Positions 51,185-60,550 of a DNA stretch of 64,000 bases are shown piece after piece; the stretch's first letter is position 1; each line of letters starts with the position of its first letter. A program made the translations under genes and the position numbers. The DNA is taken from the NCBI GenBank assembly GCA_030285985.1, contig CP127384.1, forward strand, positions 1,538,501 through 1,602,500, in the 5' to 3' direction. This DNA is from Aquidulcibacter paucihalophilus (GTDB lineage Bacteria > Pseudomonadota > Alphaproteobacteria > Caulobacterales > Caulobacteraceae). The notes beneath the pieces are model-generated. The model was given only the letters and a program-made list of their open reading frames with translations. It searched no databases and was not told where the DNA came from.

Positions 51185-52324
51185 ATGGACTTCGCTCTCA
51201 ACGACGATCAGCGCGCCATCCAGGACGCGGCCCGCCAGTTCGCTGACGCCGAACTGGCCCCGCACAGCGCCGAATGGGACGAGACCAAACATTTCCCCGT
51301 CGATGTGATGAAGCACGCGGCCGAGATGGGCTTTTGCGGCATCTACACCGGCGAGGAACACGGCGGCATGGCCCTGGGCCGGGTCGAGGCGGCGCTGATC
51401 TTCGAGGAACTGTCGCGCGGCGACGTGTCCACGGCGGCCTTCATCTCGATCCACAACATGGCCACGTGGATGATCGACAGCTTCGGCTCCGACGATCTGC
51501 GCGGCCGCTTTGTGCCGCGGCTGACGACAATGGAGCTGATCGCCAGCTACTGCCTGACCGAGCCGGGCTCGGGCTCTGACGCGGCCGGCCTGCGCACCAC
51601 GGCGAAGCGGGACGGTGACCACTGGGTGCTGAACGGCTCCAAGGCCTTCATCTCCGGTGCCGGCACGTCGGACGTCTATGTGGTCATGGCCCGCACCGGC
51701 GCGGACGGCCCCAAGGGCATCTCGACCTTCGTGGTTGAGAAGGACACGCCCGGCCTGAGCTTCGGGGCGCAGGAAAGGAAGATGGGCTGGAACAGCCAGC
51801 CCACGGCCATCGTCGCCTTCGACGACTGCCGCATCCCGGCGGCCAATCTGCTGGGAAAGGAAGGCGACGGCTTCCGCTACGCCATGATGGGTCTGGACGG
51901 CGGCCGGCTGAACATCGCCGCCTGTTCGCTGGGCGGCGCCCGGCTGGCGCTGGAGACGACCCAGGCCTATGTCACGACCCGCAAACAGTTCGGCAAGTCC
52001 CTGGCGGACTTCCAGAATACCCAGTTCAAACTGGCCGACATGGCGACCCAGCTGGAGGCCTGCCGGCTGATGGTCCTGCGCGGGGCCTGGGCCATCGACA
52101 CCAACCACCCCGAGAAGACCAAATGGTGCGCCATGGCGAAGCGCATGACCACGGACGCCTGTTTCCAGATCGCCGACGAGGCCCTGCAGCTGCACGGCGG
52201 CTACGGCTATCTCAAGGACTATCCGCTGGAGCGGATCGTGCGTGACCTGCGGGTGCACCGGATTCTGGAGGGCACCAATGAGATCATGCGGGTGATCACG
52301 GCGCGGGAGATGCTGCGGCAGTAG
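51185..52324 (+). CDS. Acyl-CoA dehydrogenase, probably isobutyryl-CoA dehydrogenase
   Basis: FAD enzyme, 379 aa. N-terminal helical domain (FALNDDQRAIQDAARQFAD), YCLTEPGSGSDAAGL in the flavin/substrate region, C-terminal LHGGYGYLKDYPLERIVRD and the catalytic Glu in HRILEGTNEI. The next genes encode a 3-hydroxyisobutyryl-CoA hydrolase and 3-hydroxyisobutyrate dehydrogenase, which makes isobutyryl-CoA the likely substrate (valine degradation). AGGAAA ribosome site upstream of ATG 51185. Confidence 0.9.
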   Translation: MDFALNDDQRAIQDAARQFADAELAPHSAEWDETKHFPVDVMKHAAEMGFCGIYTGEEHGGMALGRVEAALIFEELSRGDVSTAAFISIHNMATWMIDSFGSDDLRGRFVPRLTTMELIASYCLTEPGSGSDAAGLRTTAKRDGDHWVLNGSKAFISGAGTSDVYVVMARTGADGPKGISTFVVEKDTPGLSFGAQERKMGWNSQPTAIVAFDDCRIPAANLLGKEGDGFRYAMMGLDGGRLNIAACSLGGARLALETTQAYVTTRKQFGKSLADFQNTQFKLADMATQLEACRLMVLRGAWAIDTNHPEKTKWCAMAKRMTTDACFQIADEALQLHGGYGYLKDYPLERIVRDLRVHRILEGTNEIMRVITAREMLRQ

Positions 52325-52344
52325 ATTTCTTTCGGAGGTCTTCG

Positions 52345-52731
52345 ATGCTTGGATTCGCCATCACTCTTTTGTCCATCGGTCTCTTGGAGCCGCAGGCCCA
52401 GCAGGCCGAGGCTCGACACTGGAGTAACGGCCAACTCGCATGGGCGAGGATGCCGTTGCCTGACTTTCCGGTCCGTGAGGCCGGAACGGTCCAGGCGGAA
52501 GTGACCTGCACGGTGGCGGAAGCAGGGCGGGTAGAGGATTGTCAGATCCTGCGCACCGCGCCTGATGGGACACGCTTTGGCCGGGAGGTGATCCAGAGCA
52601 TGCGCCGTGCCCGCCTCGTCGAGGGCCGCGCCAGCACGGGCGACACCATGAGCTTCGTTCTTTGGGCCTGCGATTCCGCCTCCGAGGTCGAGCGCTGCCA
52701 GAAGATCGACTGGCCAGCGACTGAACAGTAG
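52345..52731 (+). CDS. TonB C-terminal-like periplasmic protein
   Basis: 128 aa. The N-terminal hydrophobic stretch (GFAITLLSIGLLEPQAQQAEA) may be a signal peptide. The rest resembles the TonB C-terminal fold: VQAEVTCTVAEAGRVEDCQI, then DGTRFGREVIQSMRRARLV, with an extra Cys pair. It is not a full TonB because the Pro-rich spanner is absent. It lies between the acyl-CoA dehydrogenase (20 bp) and enoyl-CoA hydratase family genes and is likely unrelated to their reactions. Confidence 0.55.
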   Translation: MLGFAITLLSIGLLEPQAQQAEARHWSNGQLAWARMPLPDFPVREAGTVQAEVTCTVAEAGRVEDCQILRTAPDGTRFGREVIQSMRRARLVEGRASTGDTMSFVLWACDSASEVERCQKIDWPATEQ

Positions 52732-52793
52732 CGGCTCGCCATGCCGCGACATCGAGGCTGGACGGGCCGGCCGCCCCCCCTTAGGTCAGCGCC

Positions 52794-53843
52794 ATGAGTG
52801 AGTCCGAAGTCCTGACCCGCGTCGATTCCGGCGTCGGGCGTATCACCCTGAACCGGCCAAAGGCGCTGCACGCGCTGAACCGCGCCATGTGCGAGGCGAT
52901 GACGGAGGCCCTGCTGGCCTGGCGGTCTGACGATGCGGTCAAGTCCGTGCTGATCGATCACGCCGGCGAGCGCGGCTTCTGCGCCGGCGGTGACATCCGG
53001 ATGATTGCCGAGAGCGGGGCCGGAGACGCGTCGGAGGCGAAAGCCTTCTTCATGGTCGAATACCGGCTGAATCATCTGATGTTCGACTATCCCAAGCCGA
53101 TCACCGCGATCGTCGACGGCATCGTCATGGGCGGCGGGGTCGGCATTTCGGAGCCGGCGGACGTCCGCATCGCCACCGAACGGACGACCTATGCCATGCC
53201 CGAGACCGGCATCGGCCTGTTTCCCGATGTCGGCGGCGGCTGGTTCCTGCCGCGCCTGCCGGGTCAGGCCGGCGTGTGGCTGGCCCTGACCGGGGCGCGA
53301 CTGAAGGCGGCCGATACCGTCTTCCTCGGCATTCACAGCCACTATCTGCCGGCCGACGCGCTGGATGCCTTCCGCCTGATCCTCGCCGCCGATCCGGCCC
53401 ATCCGATCGATGTCGCGGACGGTCTCGAGGCCGACCCGGGTGAAGCCCCGGTCGAGGCCCATCTGGCCGCCATCGACCGGCTGTTCGCCTTCGACACGGT
53501 CGAGGAAATTTTCGCGGCCCTGGACGCAGACGGCTCCGACTGGGCCCTGGCGCAGCTGGCCACGCTGAAGACCAAGTCGCCGCAGTCGCTGAAGGTGACG
53601 CTTCGCCAGCTGCGGCTCGGGGCGGCCATGCCGTCGTTCGCGGACAATATGGCGCTGGAGTACCGGCTCGGCGGGCGCGTGGTCCGGACCCATGACTTCC
53701 AGGAGGGCGTCCGCGCCGTGGTGGTGGACAAGGACAATGCGCCGGACTGGTCGCCCGCCGACCTGTCGGGCGTCAGCGAGGCCGACCTCGACCGCCTGTT
53801 CGCCCCGCTGCCTGAGGGCCAGGCATGGACGCCGCTGGACTGA
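52794..53843 (+). CDS. 3-hydroxyisobutyryl-CoA hydrolase (enoyl-CoA hydratase superfamily)
   Basis: 349 aa. Crotonase fold: ALHALNRAMCEAMTEALLA, GFCAGGDIRMIA (oxyanion hole) and PITAIVDGIVMGGGVGI, with ATERTTYAMPETGIGLFPD following. The longer C-terminus (MALEYRLGGRVVRTHDFQEG) is that of hydrolases rather than hydratases. It releases 3-hydroxyisobutyrate in valine breakdown, matching the neighbouring isobutyryl-CoA dehydrogenase and 3-hydroxyisobutyrate dehydrogenase. Confidence 0.9.
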   Translation: MSESEVLTRVDSGVGRITLNRPKALHALNRAMCEAMTEALLAWRSDDAVKSVLIDHAGERGFCAGGDIRMIAESGAGDASEAKAFFMVEYRLNHLMFDYPKPITAIVDGIVMGGGVGISEPADVRIATERTTYAMPETGIGLFPDVGGGWFLPRLPGQAGVWLALTGARLKAADTVFLGIHSHYLPADALDAFRLILAADPAHPIDVADGLEADPGEAPVEAHLAAIDRLFAFDTVEEIFAALDADGSDWALAQLATLKTKSPQSLKVTLRQLRLGAAMPSFADNMALEYRLGGRVVRTHDFQEGVRAVVVDKDNAPDWSPADLSGVSEADLDRLFAPLPEGQAWTPLD

Positions 53844-53901
53844 GGCCTTGCGTCCGCGACGGTTCCGGGGCGTAGCTGCGCCGGAGCAGGAGGAGAAGAT
53901 C

Positions 53902-54684
53902 ATGCGTTCCATGTTGATGGCGGGCGTTGCGGCCGTGCTGGCGATGTCCCTGGGCGCGTGCGCCGGATCGCAGTACGCAGGCATCCGGCCGGAGGTTCTG
54001 GCACCGCCGCCGCCCGTCGCCTCATGGGCTGAAACAGCCATGAATGACGCCCGGCGGCCGGAAGCGGACCGGGCCCGCGACGACCTGCGCCAGACCCGGG
54101 CGATGCTGGAGTTCACAGGGCTGCGGCCGGGCATGGCCGTCGCGGACATCCGGCCGGAGGAAGGCTTCTTCACCCGTTTGTTCTCGGTGATGGTCGGCGA
54201 GCAGGGCCGGGCCTATGCCTTCGTGCCCAACCAGACGGCGGCGCGTGAGAATGCCTTCGGCGACGCCCTGGCGACGGACTATCCGAATGTCGTCCGGCTG
54301 ACCGGCAAGCTCGAGGAGATGAGCTTCGATCGCCCCCTGGACGTCGTCTTCATGGGCGAGGAATACCACGACTTCGCCATTCCGCGTTTCAACGTGGACG
54401 TGGCCGCCATGAATGCGGCGGTGTTCGCGGCGCTGAAGCCGGGCGGGCTGTATGTCATCCTCGACCACCAGGCGGCGGACGGCGCGGGGATCAGCGTGGC
54501 GGGAACCCTGCATCGCATCGAGGCGGCCGAGCTGCGGCGGCAGGTCGAGGCCGCCGGCTTCATCTTCGACGGCGAGACCGACGCCGTCCGCATGCCGGCG
54601 GACGACCACAGCCTGAGCGTCTTTGATGCTAGCATTCGCGGTCGCTCCGACCGGTTCGTCTATCGCTTCCGCAAACCCGGCTGA
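53902..54684 (+). CDS. Exported methyltransferase-fold lipoprotein (COG4798-like), copy 1
   Basis: 260 aa from ATG 53902 with AGGAGA upstream. Lipoprotein signal (GVAAVLAMSLGACAG). The mature part has a class I SAM methyltransferase pattern with a degenerate glycine motif (MAVADIRPEEGFFTRLFSVM), VFMGEEYHDF, ALKPGGLYVILDHQA and a C-terminal RSDRFVYRFRKP. Such exported 'predicted methyltransferases' are found in Caulobacterales; activity outside the cytoplasm, where SAM is absent, is doubtful. It is about 25-30% identical by eye to the next gene. Confidence 0.75.
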   Translation: MRSMLMAGVAAVLAMSLGACAGSQYAGIRPEVLAPPPPVASWAETAMNDARRPEADRARDDLRQTRAMLEFTGLRPGMAVADIRPEEGFFTRLFSVMVGEQGRAYAFVPNQTAARENAFGDALATDYPNVVRLTGKLEEMSFDRPLDVVFMGEEYHDFAIPRFNVDVAAMNAAVFAALKPGGLYVILDHQAADGAGISVAGTLHRIEAAELRRQVEAAGFIFDGETDAVRMPADDHSLSVFDASIRGRSDRFVYRFRKPG

Positions 54685-54743
54685 CGACGACCGTCGTTCG
54701 GTCTAGGCTGCGCCGTCAGCGCCTGCGCGGCGCCCTGGGAGAC

Positions 54744-55517
54744 ATGACCATGCGCCGTTCCGTCATTCTGGCCGCCGTCGCGGCGATGAGCCTGGCGTCG
54801 CTGGGCTGTATGGGCGGTATGGGCGCGACGCCTGCCCCGACATTGGCAGACTACGCCGCTGTGCTGGCCGAGCCCTCGCGGCCCGCCGACGACAGGGCCC
54901 GCGATGAGGCGCGCCATACCGCCGAGACCCTGGCCTTCGCCGATGTCCGGCCCGGCCAGAAGATCGCCGACATGATCATCGGCGGCGGCTATTTCACCCG
55001 CGTCTTCTCCGCCGCCGTCGGCCCGCGAGGCCGTGTCACGGCCTGGCAGCCGGCCGAGTTCATCGCCTTTCAGGCCAGCTATGGAGACAGCCTGACGGCC
55101 GTGGACGGCCTGGCCAATGTCGACGGCATCCGGTCGCCGATCGCTGCGCCAGAGTTCCCGAATGGACTGGATCTGGTCTTCACCGCCCAGAACTACCACG
55201 ACCTTCACCTCAGCATCGCCCCGGCCGACACGGCCTCGCGGGTCAATGCGGCCGTGTTCCAGGCGCTGAAGCCGGGCGGCCTCTATGTGGTGGTCGACCA
55301 CCATGCCGTGGCGGGCTCGCCCCTGACGGCCTCCAATACGGTGCACCGGATCGACATCGAGGCGGTCAAGCGCGAGGTGCTGGCGGCCGGCTTCGTGCTG
55401 GACGGCGAGAGCAACCTCCTGGCCAACGCCGCCGACCCGCTGACGGCCAATGTCTTCGACGGCTCGATCCGTGGCCGTACCAGCCAGTTCATGCTGCGCT
55501 TCAGGAAGCCGGCCTGA
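54744..55517 (+). CDS. Exported methyltransferase-fold lipoprotein (COG4798-like), copy 2
   Basis: 257 aa. Lipobox LASLGC after a hydrophobic signal. Same architecture as the preceding gene: QKIADMIIGGGYFTRVFSAA, LVFTAQNYHDLHL, LKPGGLYVVVDHHAVAG and the C-terminal RGRTSQFMLRFRKP. It arose by tandem duplication; the glycine motif is here closer to a working one (GGG). It lies 59 bp after copy 1 and 79 bp before mmsB. Confidence 0.78.
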   Translation: MTMRRSVILAAVAAMSLASLGCMGGMGATPAPTLADYAAVLAEPSRPADDRARDEARHTAETLAFADVRPGQKIADMIIGGGYFTRVFSAAVGPRGRVTAWQPAEFIAFQASYGDSLTAVDGLANVDGIRSPIAAPEFPNGLDLVFTAQNYHDLHLSIAPADTASRVNAAVFQALKPGGLYVVVDHHAVAGSPLTASNTVHRIDIEAVKREVLAAGFVLDGESNLLANAADPLTANVFDGSIRGRTSQFMLRFRKPA

Positions 55518-55596
55518 TCGAAAAACTGCCCGGCGCCGCTGGCGACCGGGCGGGCGACCGGCTAACCCTCCCGAAAACCAACAGGGAGCGTACGCC

Positions 55597-56502
55597 ATGA
55601 CCCACAGGATCGCCTTCATCGGCCTCGGCAACATGGGCGGAGGCATGGCCGCCAACCAGGCGAAGGCCGGTCACGCCGTGGCCGCCTTCGACCTGTCGCA
55701 GGCCGCCCTGGATCGTGCCGCCGCCGCGGGCTGCGTGCCGGTCGGGTCGGTTGCTGAAGCGGTCAAGGACGCGGACGTCGTCATCACCATGCTGCCGGCG
55801 GGACAGCATGTGCTGAAGGTCTATTCGGAACAGATCATCGGCGTGGCGCCGATCACGGCCCTGCTGCTGGATTGCTCGACCATCGACGTCGACACCGCGC
55901 GCAAGGTGGCCGGCTTGGCGAAGGACGCCGGCTACGCCTTCGCCGACACGCCGGTGTCGGGCGGAACCATGGCGGCGGACGCCGGGACCCTGGCCTTCAT
56001 GGTCGGCTGCGACGAGCCCGACTTCGCCCGCATCGAGGCGGCGCTCGAGCCGATGAGCCGGGCCACGTTCCGCGCCGGGGACCACGGGGCGGGGCAGGCG
56101 GCCAAGATCTGCAACAACATGATCCTCGGCATCACCATGCTGGGCACCTGCGAGGCGATCGGCCTGGCCGAGAAGCTGGGGCTGGACCCGGTGAAGATGT
56201 TCGACATCGTCGCCAAGTCGTCGGGCCAGAGCTGGTCGACGACGACCTACTACCCCTGGCCCGGGCCGGTGCCGACCGCGCCGTCGAACCGCAACTACGA
56301 CGGCGGCTTCGCCACGGCGATGATGCTCAAGGACCTGAAACTGGCCCAGGACGCGGCGGCCAAGGTGGGGGCTTCGACGCCCCTGGGCGCCCAGACCGAG
56401 GCCCTGTTCCAGATGTTCAACGGCCTCGGCTACGGTGGCCGCGACTTCTCGGCCATCCTGCAGATGCTGCGGGGTCAGCTGGATGAGCTCCCGAAGGGCT
56501 AG
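55597..56502 (+). CDS. mmsB: 3-hydroxyisobutyrate dehydrogenase
   Basis: Oxidises 3-hydroxyisobutyrate to methylmalonate semialdehyde in valine degradation. 301 aa from ATG 55597 (the frame opens earlier, but the NAD-binding start RIAFIGLGNMGGGMA fits this one). DTPVSGGTMAADAGTLAF, the catalytic Lys in GAGQAAKICNNM, and GYGGRDFSAI near the end are family landmarks. The mmsA partner is not in the window. Confidence 0.93.
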   Translation: MTHRIAFIGLGNMGGGMAANQAKAGHAVAAFDLSQAALDRAAAAGCVPVGSVAEAVKDADVVITMLPAGQHVLKVYSEQIIGVAPITALLLDCSTIDVDTARKVAGLAKDAGYAFADTPVSGGTMAADAGTLAFMVGCDEPDFARIEAALEPMSRATFRAGDHGAGQAAKICNNMILGITMLGTCEAIGLAEKLGLDPVKMFDIVAKSSGQSWSTTTYYPWPGPVPTAPSNRNYDGGFATAMMLKDLKLAQDAAAKVGASTPLGAQTEALFQMFNGLGYGGRDFSAILQMLRGQLDELPKG

Positions 56503-56552
56503 GCTTGGCCGGGTCGGGAAGGCGGAGCCTGCTGACCACGGTTCAGCGAGAT

Positions 56553-56567
56553 TGAGAACTGTTATCA
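56553..56567 (+). promoter_or_regulatory. Candidate Fur-like iron-responsive operator upstream of hemA
   Basis: TGAGAACTGTTATCA is imperfectly palindromic and matches the Fur 7-1-7 pattern TGATAATGATTATCA at 11 of 15 positions. It lies about 100 bp before the HemA start. Iron control of the first heme enzyme would be sensible; binding is unproven. Confidence 0.4.
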
Positions 56568-56669
56568 ATTAAGGGCTTGCGGCCTTTTGTCCGGTCCGAT
56601 TCATGGACAAATCGGCTCGATCGGCGCATCACCCGACCATTGATTTCGCGACGTTCGGGGCCACTCCGC

Positions 56670-57896
56670 TTGTTCGACTACCAGGCCGCATTCCAGACCG
56701 CTGTTGAGCAGGTCAAGGGCGAGGGGCGCTATCGCGTCTTTGCGGACCTCAAGCGCGTGCGCGGTGAGTTCCCGCTGGCGAAGCGGCGTCGCGAGGACGG
56801 GACCGAGCAGGACGTCGTCGTCTGGTGCTCAAACGACTATCTGGGCATGGGCCAGCATCCGGCGGTGCTGGAGGCCATGCAGACCGAGATCGATACGGTC
56901 GGTGCCGGCGCCGGCGGCACGCGCAACATTTCGGGCACGACGCGGTCGGCGGTCGATCTGGAGGCCGAGCTGGCGAGCTGGCACCAGAAGGAAGCGGCCC
57001 TGCTGTTCACCTCGGGCTATGTGGCCAATGAGGCGACCCTGACCACCCTGCAGCGGATCCTGCCCGGCCTGATCATCTTCTCCGACAGCCTGAACCACGC
57101 CTCCATGATCGCCGGCATCCGCAACGGCGGCTGCGAGCGGCACATCTTCGCCCACAATGATCTGGAACACCTCGAGGCCCTGCTGGCGGCGGCCCCGGCC
57201 GATGCCCCCAAGCTGATCGCCTTCGAGAGCGTCTATTCGATGGACGGCGACATCGCCGACCTGGCCGGCACCATTGCCCTGGCACGCCAGTACAATGCCC
57301 TGACCTATCTCGACGAGGTCCATGCGGTCGGCCTGTACGGCGCGACCGGCGCGGGCGTGGCCGAGCGCGACGGGGTGCTGGACGGGATCGACATCGTCGA
57401 ATGCACCCTCGGCAAGGCGATCGGCGTCATGGGCGGCTATATCGCGGCCGACGCGGTGATCATCGATGCGGTGCGCAGCTGGGCCGCGGGCTTCATCTTC
57501 ACCACCAGCCTGCCGCCGGCCCTGACCGCCGGGGCCCTGGCCTCGGTGCGCTGGCTCAAGGCCCATCCGGAGCTGCGCGACGCCCACCAGGAGCGCGCCG
57601 CCACGCTCAAGGCCCGCTTCCGGGCCGCGGGCATCCCGGTGATGGATTCGGTCAGCCACATCGTGCCGGTGTTCGTCGGCAATCCGGTCCACGCCAAGAT
57701 GATCTCGGACATGCTGCTGGAAGAGCACGGCGTCTATGTCCAGCCGATCAACTACCCCACCGTGCCCAAGGGCACCGAGCGGCTGCGCTTCACCCCGTCG
57801 CCCAACCACACCGACGCCATGATGGACGACCTCGTCCGCGCCATGGACGCCCTGTGGACCCACTGCAATGTGGCGCGCCTCCCTGCCGTCGCCTGA
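56670..57896 (+). CDS. hemA: 5-aminolevulinate synthase
   Basis: Condenses glycine and succinyl-CoA (C4 pathway), the first step of heme synthesis in alphaproteobacteria. About 408 aa from the TTG at 56670, which gives the family's usual N-terminus (FDYQAAFQTAVEQVKGEGRY) and length; the frame opens at 56577, so a longer start is possible. VWCSNDYLGMGQHP, AGAGGTRNISGT, LDEVHAVGLYG and the PLP Lys in LGKAIGVMGGYI are typical. It overlaps the next small gene by 29 bases. Confidence 0.93.
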   Translation: MFDYQAAFQTAVEQVKGEGRYRVFADLKRVRGEFPLAKRRREDGTEQDVVVWCSNDYLGMGQHPAVLEAMQTEIDTVGAGAGGTRNISGTTRSAVDLEAELASWHQKEAALLFTSGYVANEATLTTLQRILPGLIIFSDSLNHASMIAGIRNGGCERHIFAHNDLEHLEALLAAAPADAPKLIAFESVYSMDGDIADLAGTIALARQYNALTYLDEVHAVGLYGATGAGVAERDGVLDGIDIVECTLGKAIGVMGGYIAADAVIIDAVRSWAAGFIFTTSLPPALTAGALASVRWLKAHPELRDAHQERAATLKARFRAAGIPVMDSVSHIVPVFVGNPVHAKMISDMLLEEHGVYVQPINYPTVPKGTERLRFTPSPNHTDAMMDDLVRAMDALWTHCNVARLPAVA

Positions 57897-58068
57897 GGAC
57901 ATCGGCGAGGTCATCGTCGAGACCACCCGTCAGGGCCTCTATCTGAAATGTTGTGCTGTGCATGTGGCAACCGCTGTTGAAGCGGTCGCCATCGGCCCGG
58001 CGCATGAGCCGAAGGCGGTCGAGCGGTTGGCGATTGCCAAGCTCAAGAAGGCGCTGGCGTCGCGCTGA
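57868..58068 (+). CDS. Small DUF6898-like protein
   Basis: 66 aa. The pattern EVIVETTRQGLYLKCCAVH, then EAVAIGPAHEP and ERLAIAKLKKAL, resembles short alphaproteobacterial proteins I recall as DUF6898, usually next to glyA. Its first codons lie inside the 3' end of hemA in another frame. It ends 81 bp before glyA. Function unknown; the call is from memory. Confidence 0.55.
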   Translation: MWRASLPSPEDIGEVIVETTRQGLYLKCCAVHVATAVEAVAIGPAHEPKAVERLAIAKLKKALASR

Positions 58069-58149
58069 CCCACCAGATGTTGTGGTCGGTCGGCCGGGGG
58101 CGTAGAGGAGTCGCCTGTTTCGGCGCAACTCTAGTATCGGGGCTCCTTC

Positions 58150-59433
58150 GTGACCGCCTTCACCCACGACGCCTATTTCTCGAAGAGCCTCGCCGAGGCT
58201 GATCCCGACATCTTCGGCGGGATCCAGGGCGAACTGGGCCGTCAGAAGGAGCAGATCGAACTGATCGCCTCCGAGAACATCGTCTCGAAGGCGGTGCTGG
58301 AAGCGCAGGGCTCGGTCCTGACCAACAAATACGCCGAGGGCTATCCGGGGCGTCGCTATTACGGCGGCTGCGAATATGTCGACGTGACCGAGAACATCGC
58401 CCGCGAGCGCGCCAAGGCGCTGTTCGGCTGCGCCTTCGCCAACGTCCAGCCCCACTCCGGCGCCCAGGCCAATCAGGCGGTCTTCCAGGCCCTGCTGCAG
58501 CCGGGCGACACCTTCCTCGGCATGGACCTCGCCGCCGGTGGCCACCTGACCCACGGTTCGCCCGCCAACCAGTCGGGCAAATGGTTCCGGCCGGTGACCT
58601 ATACGGTGCGGCAGGACGATCATCTGATCGACTATGACAACGTCGCCGAAATGGCCGAACGCGAGAAGCCGAAACTGATCATCGCCGGGGCCAGCGCCTA
58701 CAGCCGTCCTATCGACTTCAAGCGCTTCCGCGAGATCGCCGACAGCGTCGGGGCCTATCTGATGGTCGACATGGCCCACTATGCGGGCCTGATCGCCGGC
58801 GGCGTCTATCCCGACCCCCTGCCGCATGCCCATGTCGTCACCACCACGACGCACAAGACCCTGCGCGGCCCGCGCGGCGGCATGGTGCTGTCGAACGACA
58901 TCGAACTGGGCAAGAAGATCAATTCCGCCGTCTTCCCTGGCCTGCAGGGCGGGCCGCTGGAGCACGTCATCGCCGCCAAGGCCGTGGCCTTCGGCGAGGC
59001 GTTGAAGCCCGAGTTCAAACTCTATGCGCAGCAGGTTGTGGACAATGCCCGGGCCATGGCGGCGGTGCTGGTCGAACGCGGCGCGGCCATCGTCTCGGGC
59101 GGCACGGACACCCATCTGATGCTGGTCGACCTGCGACCCAAGGGCGTGACCGGCAAGGCCACCGAGGCGGCCCTCGAGCACGCCCTGATGACCTGCAACA
59201 AGAATGGCGTGCCGTTCGATACGGCGCCCTTCACCGTGACTTCCGGCGTCCGTCTGGGCACCCCGGCGGGCACGACCCGCGGCTTCGGCGTCGGCGAGTT
59301 CCAGCAGGTCGGCCACTGGATCGCGGACGTCATCGACTCGATGAAGGGCACGGACGAGGCCGACGCCGGCGTGTCGGAACGCGTTGCCGGCGAAGTGCGC
59401 GCGCTCACGCGCCGCTTCCCGATTTACGGATAG
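58150..59433 (+). CDS. glyA: Serine hydroxymethyltransferase
   Basis: Interconverts serine and glycine and loads one-carbon units onto tetrahydrofolate. 427 aa from GTG 58150. [48 protein letters not shown] and the PLP lysine in [13 protein letters not shown] are diagnostic. It heads the conserved run leading into nrdR and the riboflavin genes and provides glycine, the substrate of the upstream hemA product. Confidence 0.97.
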   Translation: MTAFTHDAYFSKSLAEADPDIFGGIQGELGRQKEQIELIASENIVSKAVLEAQGSVLTNKYAEGYPGRRYYGGCEYVDVTENIARERAKALFGCAFANVQPHSGAQANQAVFQALLQPGDTFLGMDLAAGGHLTHGSPANQSGKWFRPVTYTVRQDDHLIDYDNVAEMAEREKPKLIIAGASAYSRPIDFKRFREIADSVGAYLMVDMAHYAGLIAGGVYPDPLPHAHVVTTTTHKTLRGPRGGMVLSNDIELGKKINSAVFPGLQGGPLEHVIAAKAVAFGEALKPEFKLYAQQVVDNARAMAAVLVERGAAIVSGGTDTHLMLVDLRPKGVTGKATEAALEHALMTCNKNGVPFDTAPFTVTSGVRLGTPAGTTRGFGVGEFQQVGHWIADVIDSMKGTDEADAGVSERVAGEVRALTRRFPIYG

Positions 59434-59440
59434 ATCACTG

Positions 59441-59899
59441 ATGAAATGCCCCTTCTGCGGACATCAGGATACCCAGGTGAAGGACAGCCGCCCGTCGGAT
59501 GACGGTGCCGCCATCCGACGCCGTCGGTCCTGTCCGCAGTGCAGCGGGCGCTTCACCACCTTCGAACGGGTGCAGCTGCGCGAGCTGATGATCCTCAAGC
59601 GCAACGGTCGCCGGGCGCCGTTCGATCGCGACAAGCTGGAACGGTCGCTCAACGTCGCCCTGCGCAAACGTCCGGTACAGGCCGAGCAGATCGAGCAGCT
59701 GGTCAGCCGGATCACCCGCCAGCTGGAAAGCCTGGGTGAGACGGAAATCCCGTCCTCGACCGTCGGTGACTTCATCATGAAGGCGCTCAAGTCGGTCGAT
59801 GAGGTCGCCTATGTCCGCTACGCCTCGGTCTACAAGGATTTCCGCCATACCGGCGACTTCGCCCGGTTCCTTGGCGATGAGGGTCTGGACGAAAGCTGA
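59441..59899 (+). CDS. nrdR: Transcriptional repressor NrdR
   Basis: Represses ribonucleotide reductase genes. 152 aa from ATG 59441; the earlier start in the frame lies inside glyA. Zinc ribbon [15 protein letters not shown] ... [17 protein letters not shown], then the ATP-cone ([24 protein letters not shown]-type ending [12 protein letters not shown]). It overlaps the next gene by one base (TGATG), linking it to the riboflavin operon as is common in alphaproteobacteria. Confidence 0.96.
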   Translation: MKCPFCGHQDTQVKDSRPSDDGAAIRRRRSCPQCSGRFTTFERVQLRELMILKRNGRRAPFDRDKLERSLNVALRKRPVQAEQIEQLVSRITRQLESLGETEIPSSTVGDFIMKALKSVDEVAYVRYASVYKDFRHTGDFARFLGDEGLDES

Positions 59900-60546
59900 T
59901 GGCCGCCTCGAGCCAGAGGGTTCGCGTCACCCTGAAACTGGCCACCTCGCTGGACGGCCGGATCGCCACCGCGTCCGGAGAGAGCCAATGGATCACCGGC
60001 GAGGCGGCGCGGCTGGAAGGCCATCGGCTGCGCGCCGCCCATGACGCCATCCTCGTCGGCGTCGGGACGGTGCTGGCGGACGACCCCGAGCTGACCGCCC
60101 GCCTTCCGGGCCGACCCGTGGATCAGCCCCTGCGGGTCGTGCTGGACAGCCGCCTGCGGACCCCGGTGACGGCGAAGGTGGCGACCGGCGGGGACAGTCT
60201 GATTCTGACCGTCACTGCACCCGCGCCCGTCGGTGGCGCCGTGGTTGAGTGCGTCGAGGCTGAGGAGGGGCGTCCGTCCGCCGCATCAAGCCTGTCGGTG
60301 CTGAAGCGCCGGGGTGTCACCTCCGTGCTGATCGAGGGCGGTGGACAGGTCGCGGCCAGCTTCCTGCGCGCCGGTCTCGTCGACCGGCTGGAGTGGTTCC
60401 GGGCCCCGATCCTGCTGGGCGGGGAGGGGCGACCCTGCGTGGCGGCGCTCGCCCTGTCGCGACTTTCCGACGCCCCGCGTTTCCGGCGCCTTGCGGTCGA
60501 GCCCTGTGGTGACGACCTGTGGGAACGCTACGAGAGAGTCTCCTGA
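59899..60546 (+). CDS. ribD: RibD reductase domain only (5-amino-6-ribosylaminouracil phosphate reductase)
   Basis: 215 aa. The sequence covers only the C-terminal reductase half of RibD: RVTLKLATSLDGRIATASGE, HDAILVGVGTVLADDP, VTSVLIEGGGQVAASFL and APILLGGEG. The N-terminal zinc deaminase domain (HAE...PCxxxGxTPPC) is absent, and the upstream base (overlapping nrdR by one base) leaves no room for it. The deaminase must be elsewhere or be replaced by another protein. It is otherwise in the normal place within the riboflavin operon. Confidence 0.85.
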   Translation: MAASSQRVRVTLKLATSLDGRIATASGESQWITGEAARLEGHRLRAAHDAILVGVGTVLADDPELTARLPGRPVDQPLRVVLDSRLRTPVTAKVATGGDSLILTVTAPAPVGGAVVECVEAEEGRPSAASSLSVLKRRGVTSVLIEGGGQVAASFLRAGLVDRLEWFRAPILLGGEGRPCVAALALSRLSDAPRFRRLAVEPCGDDLWERYERVS

Positions 60547-60550
60547 CCCC

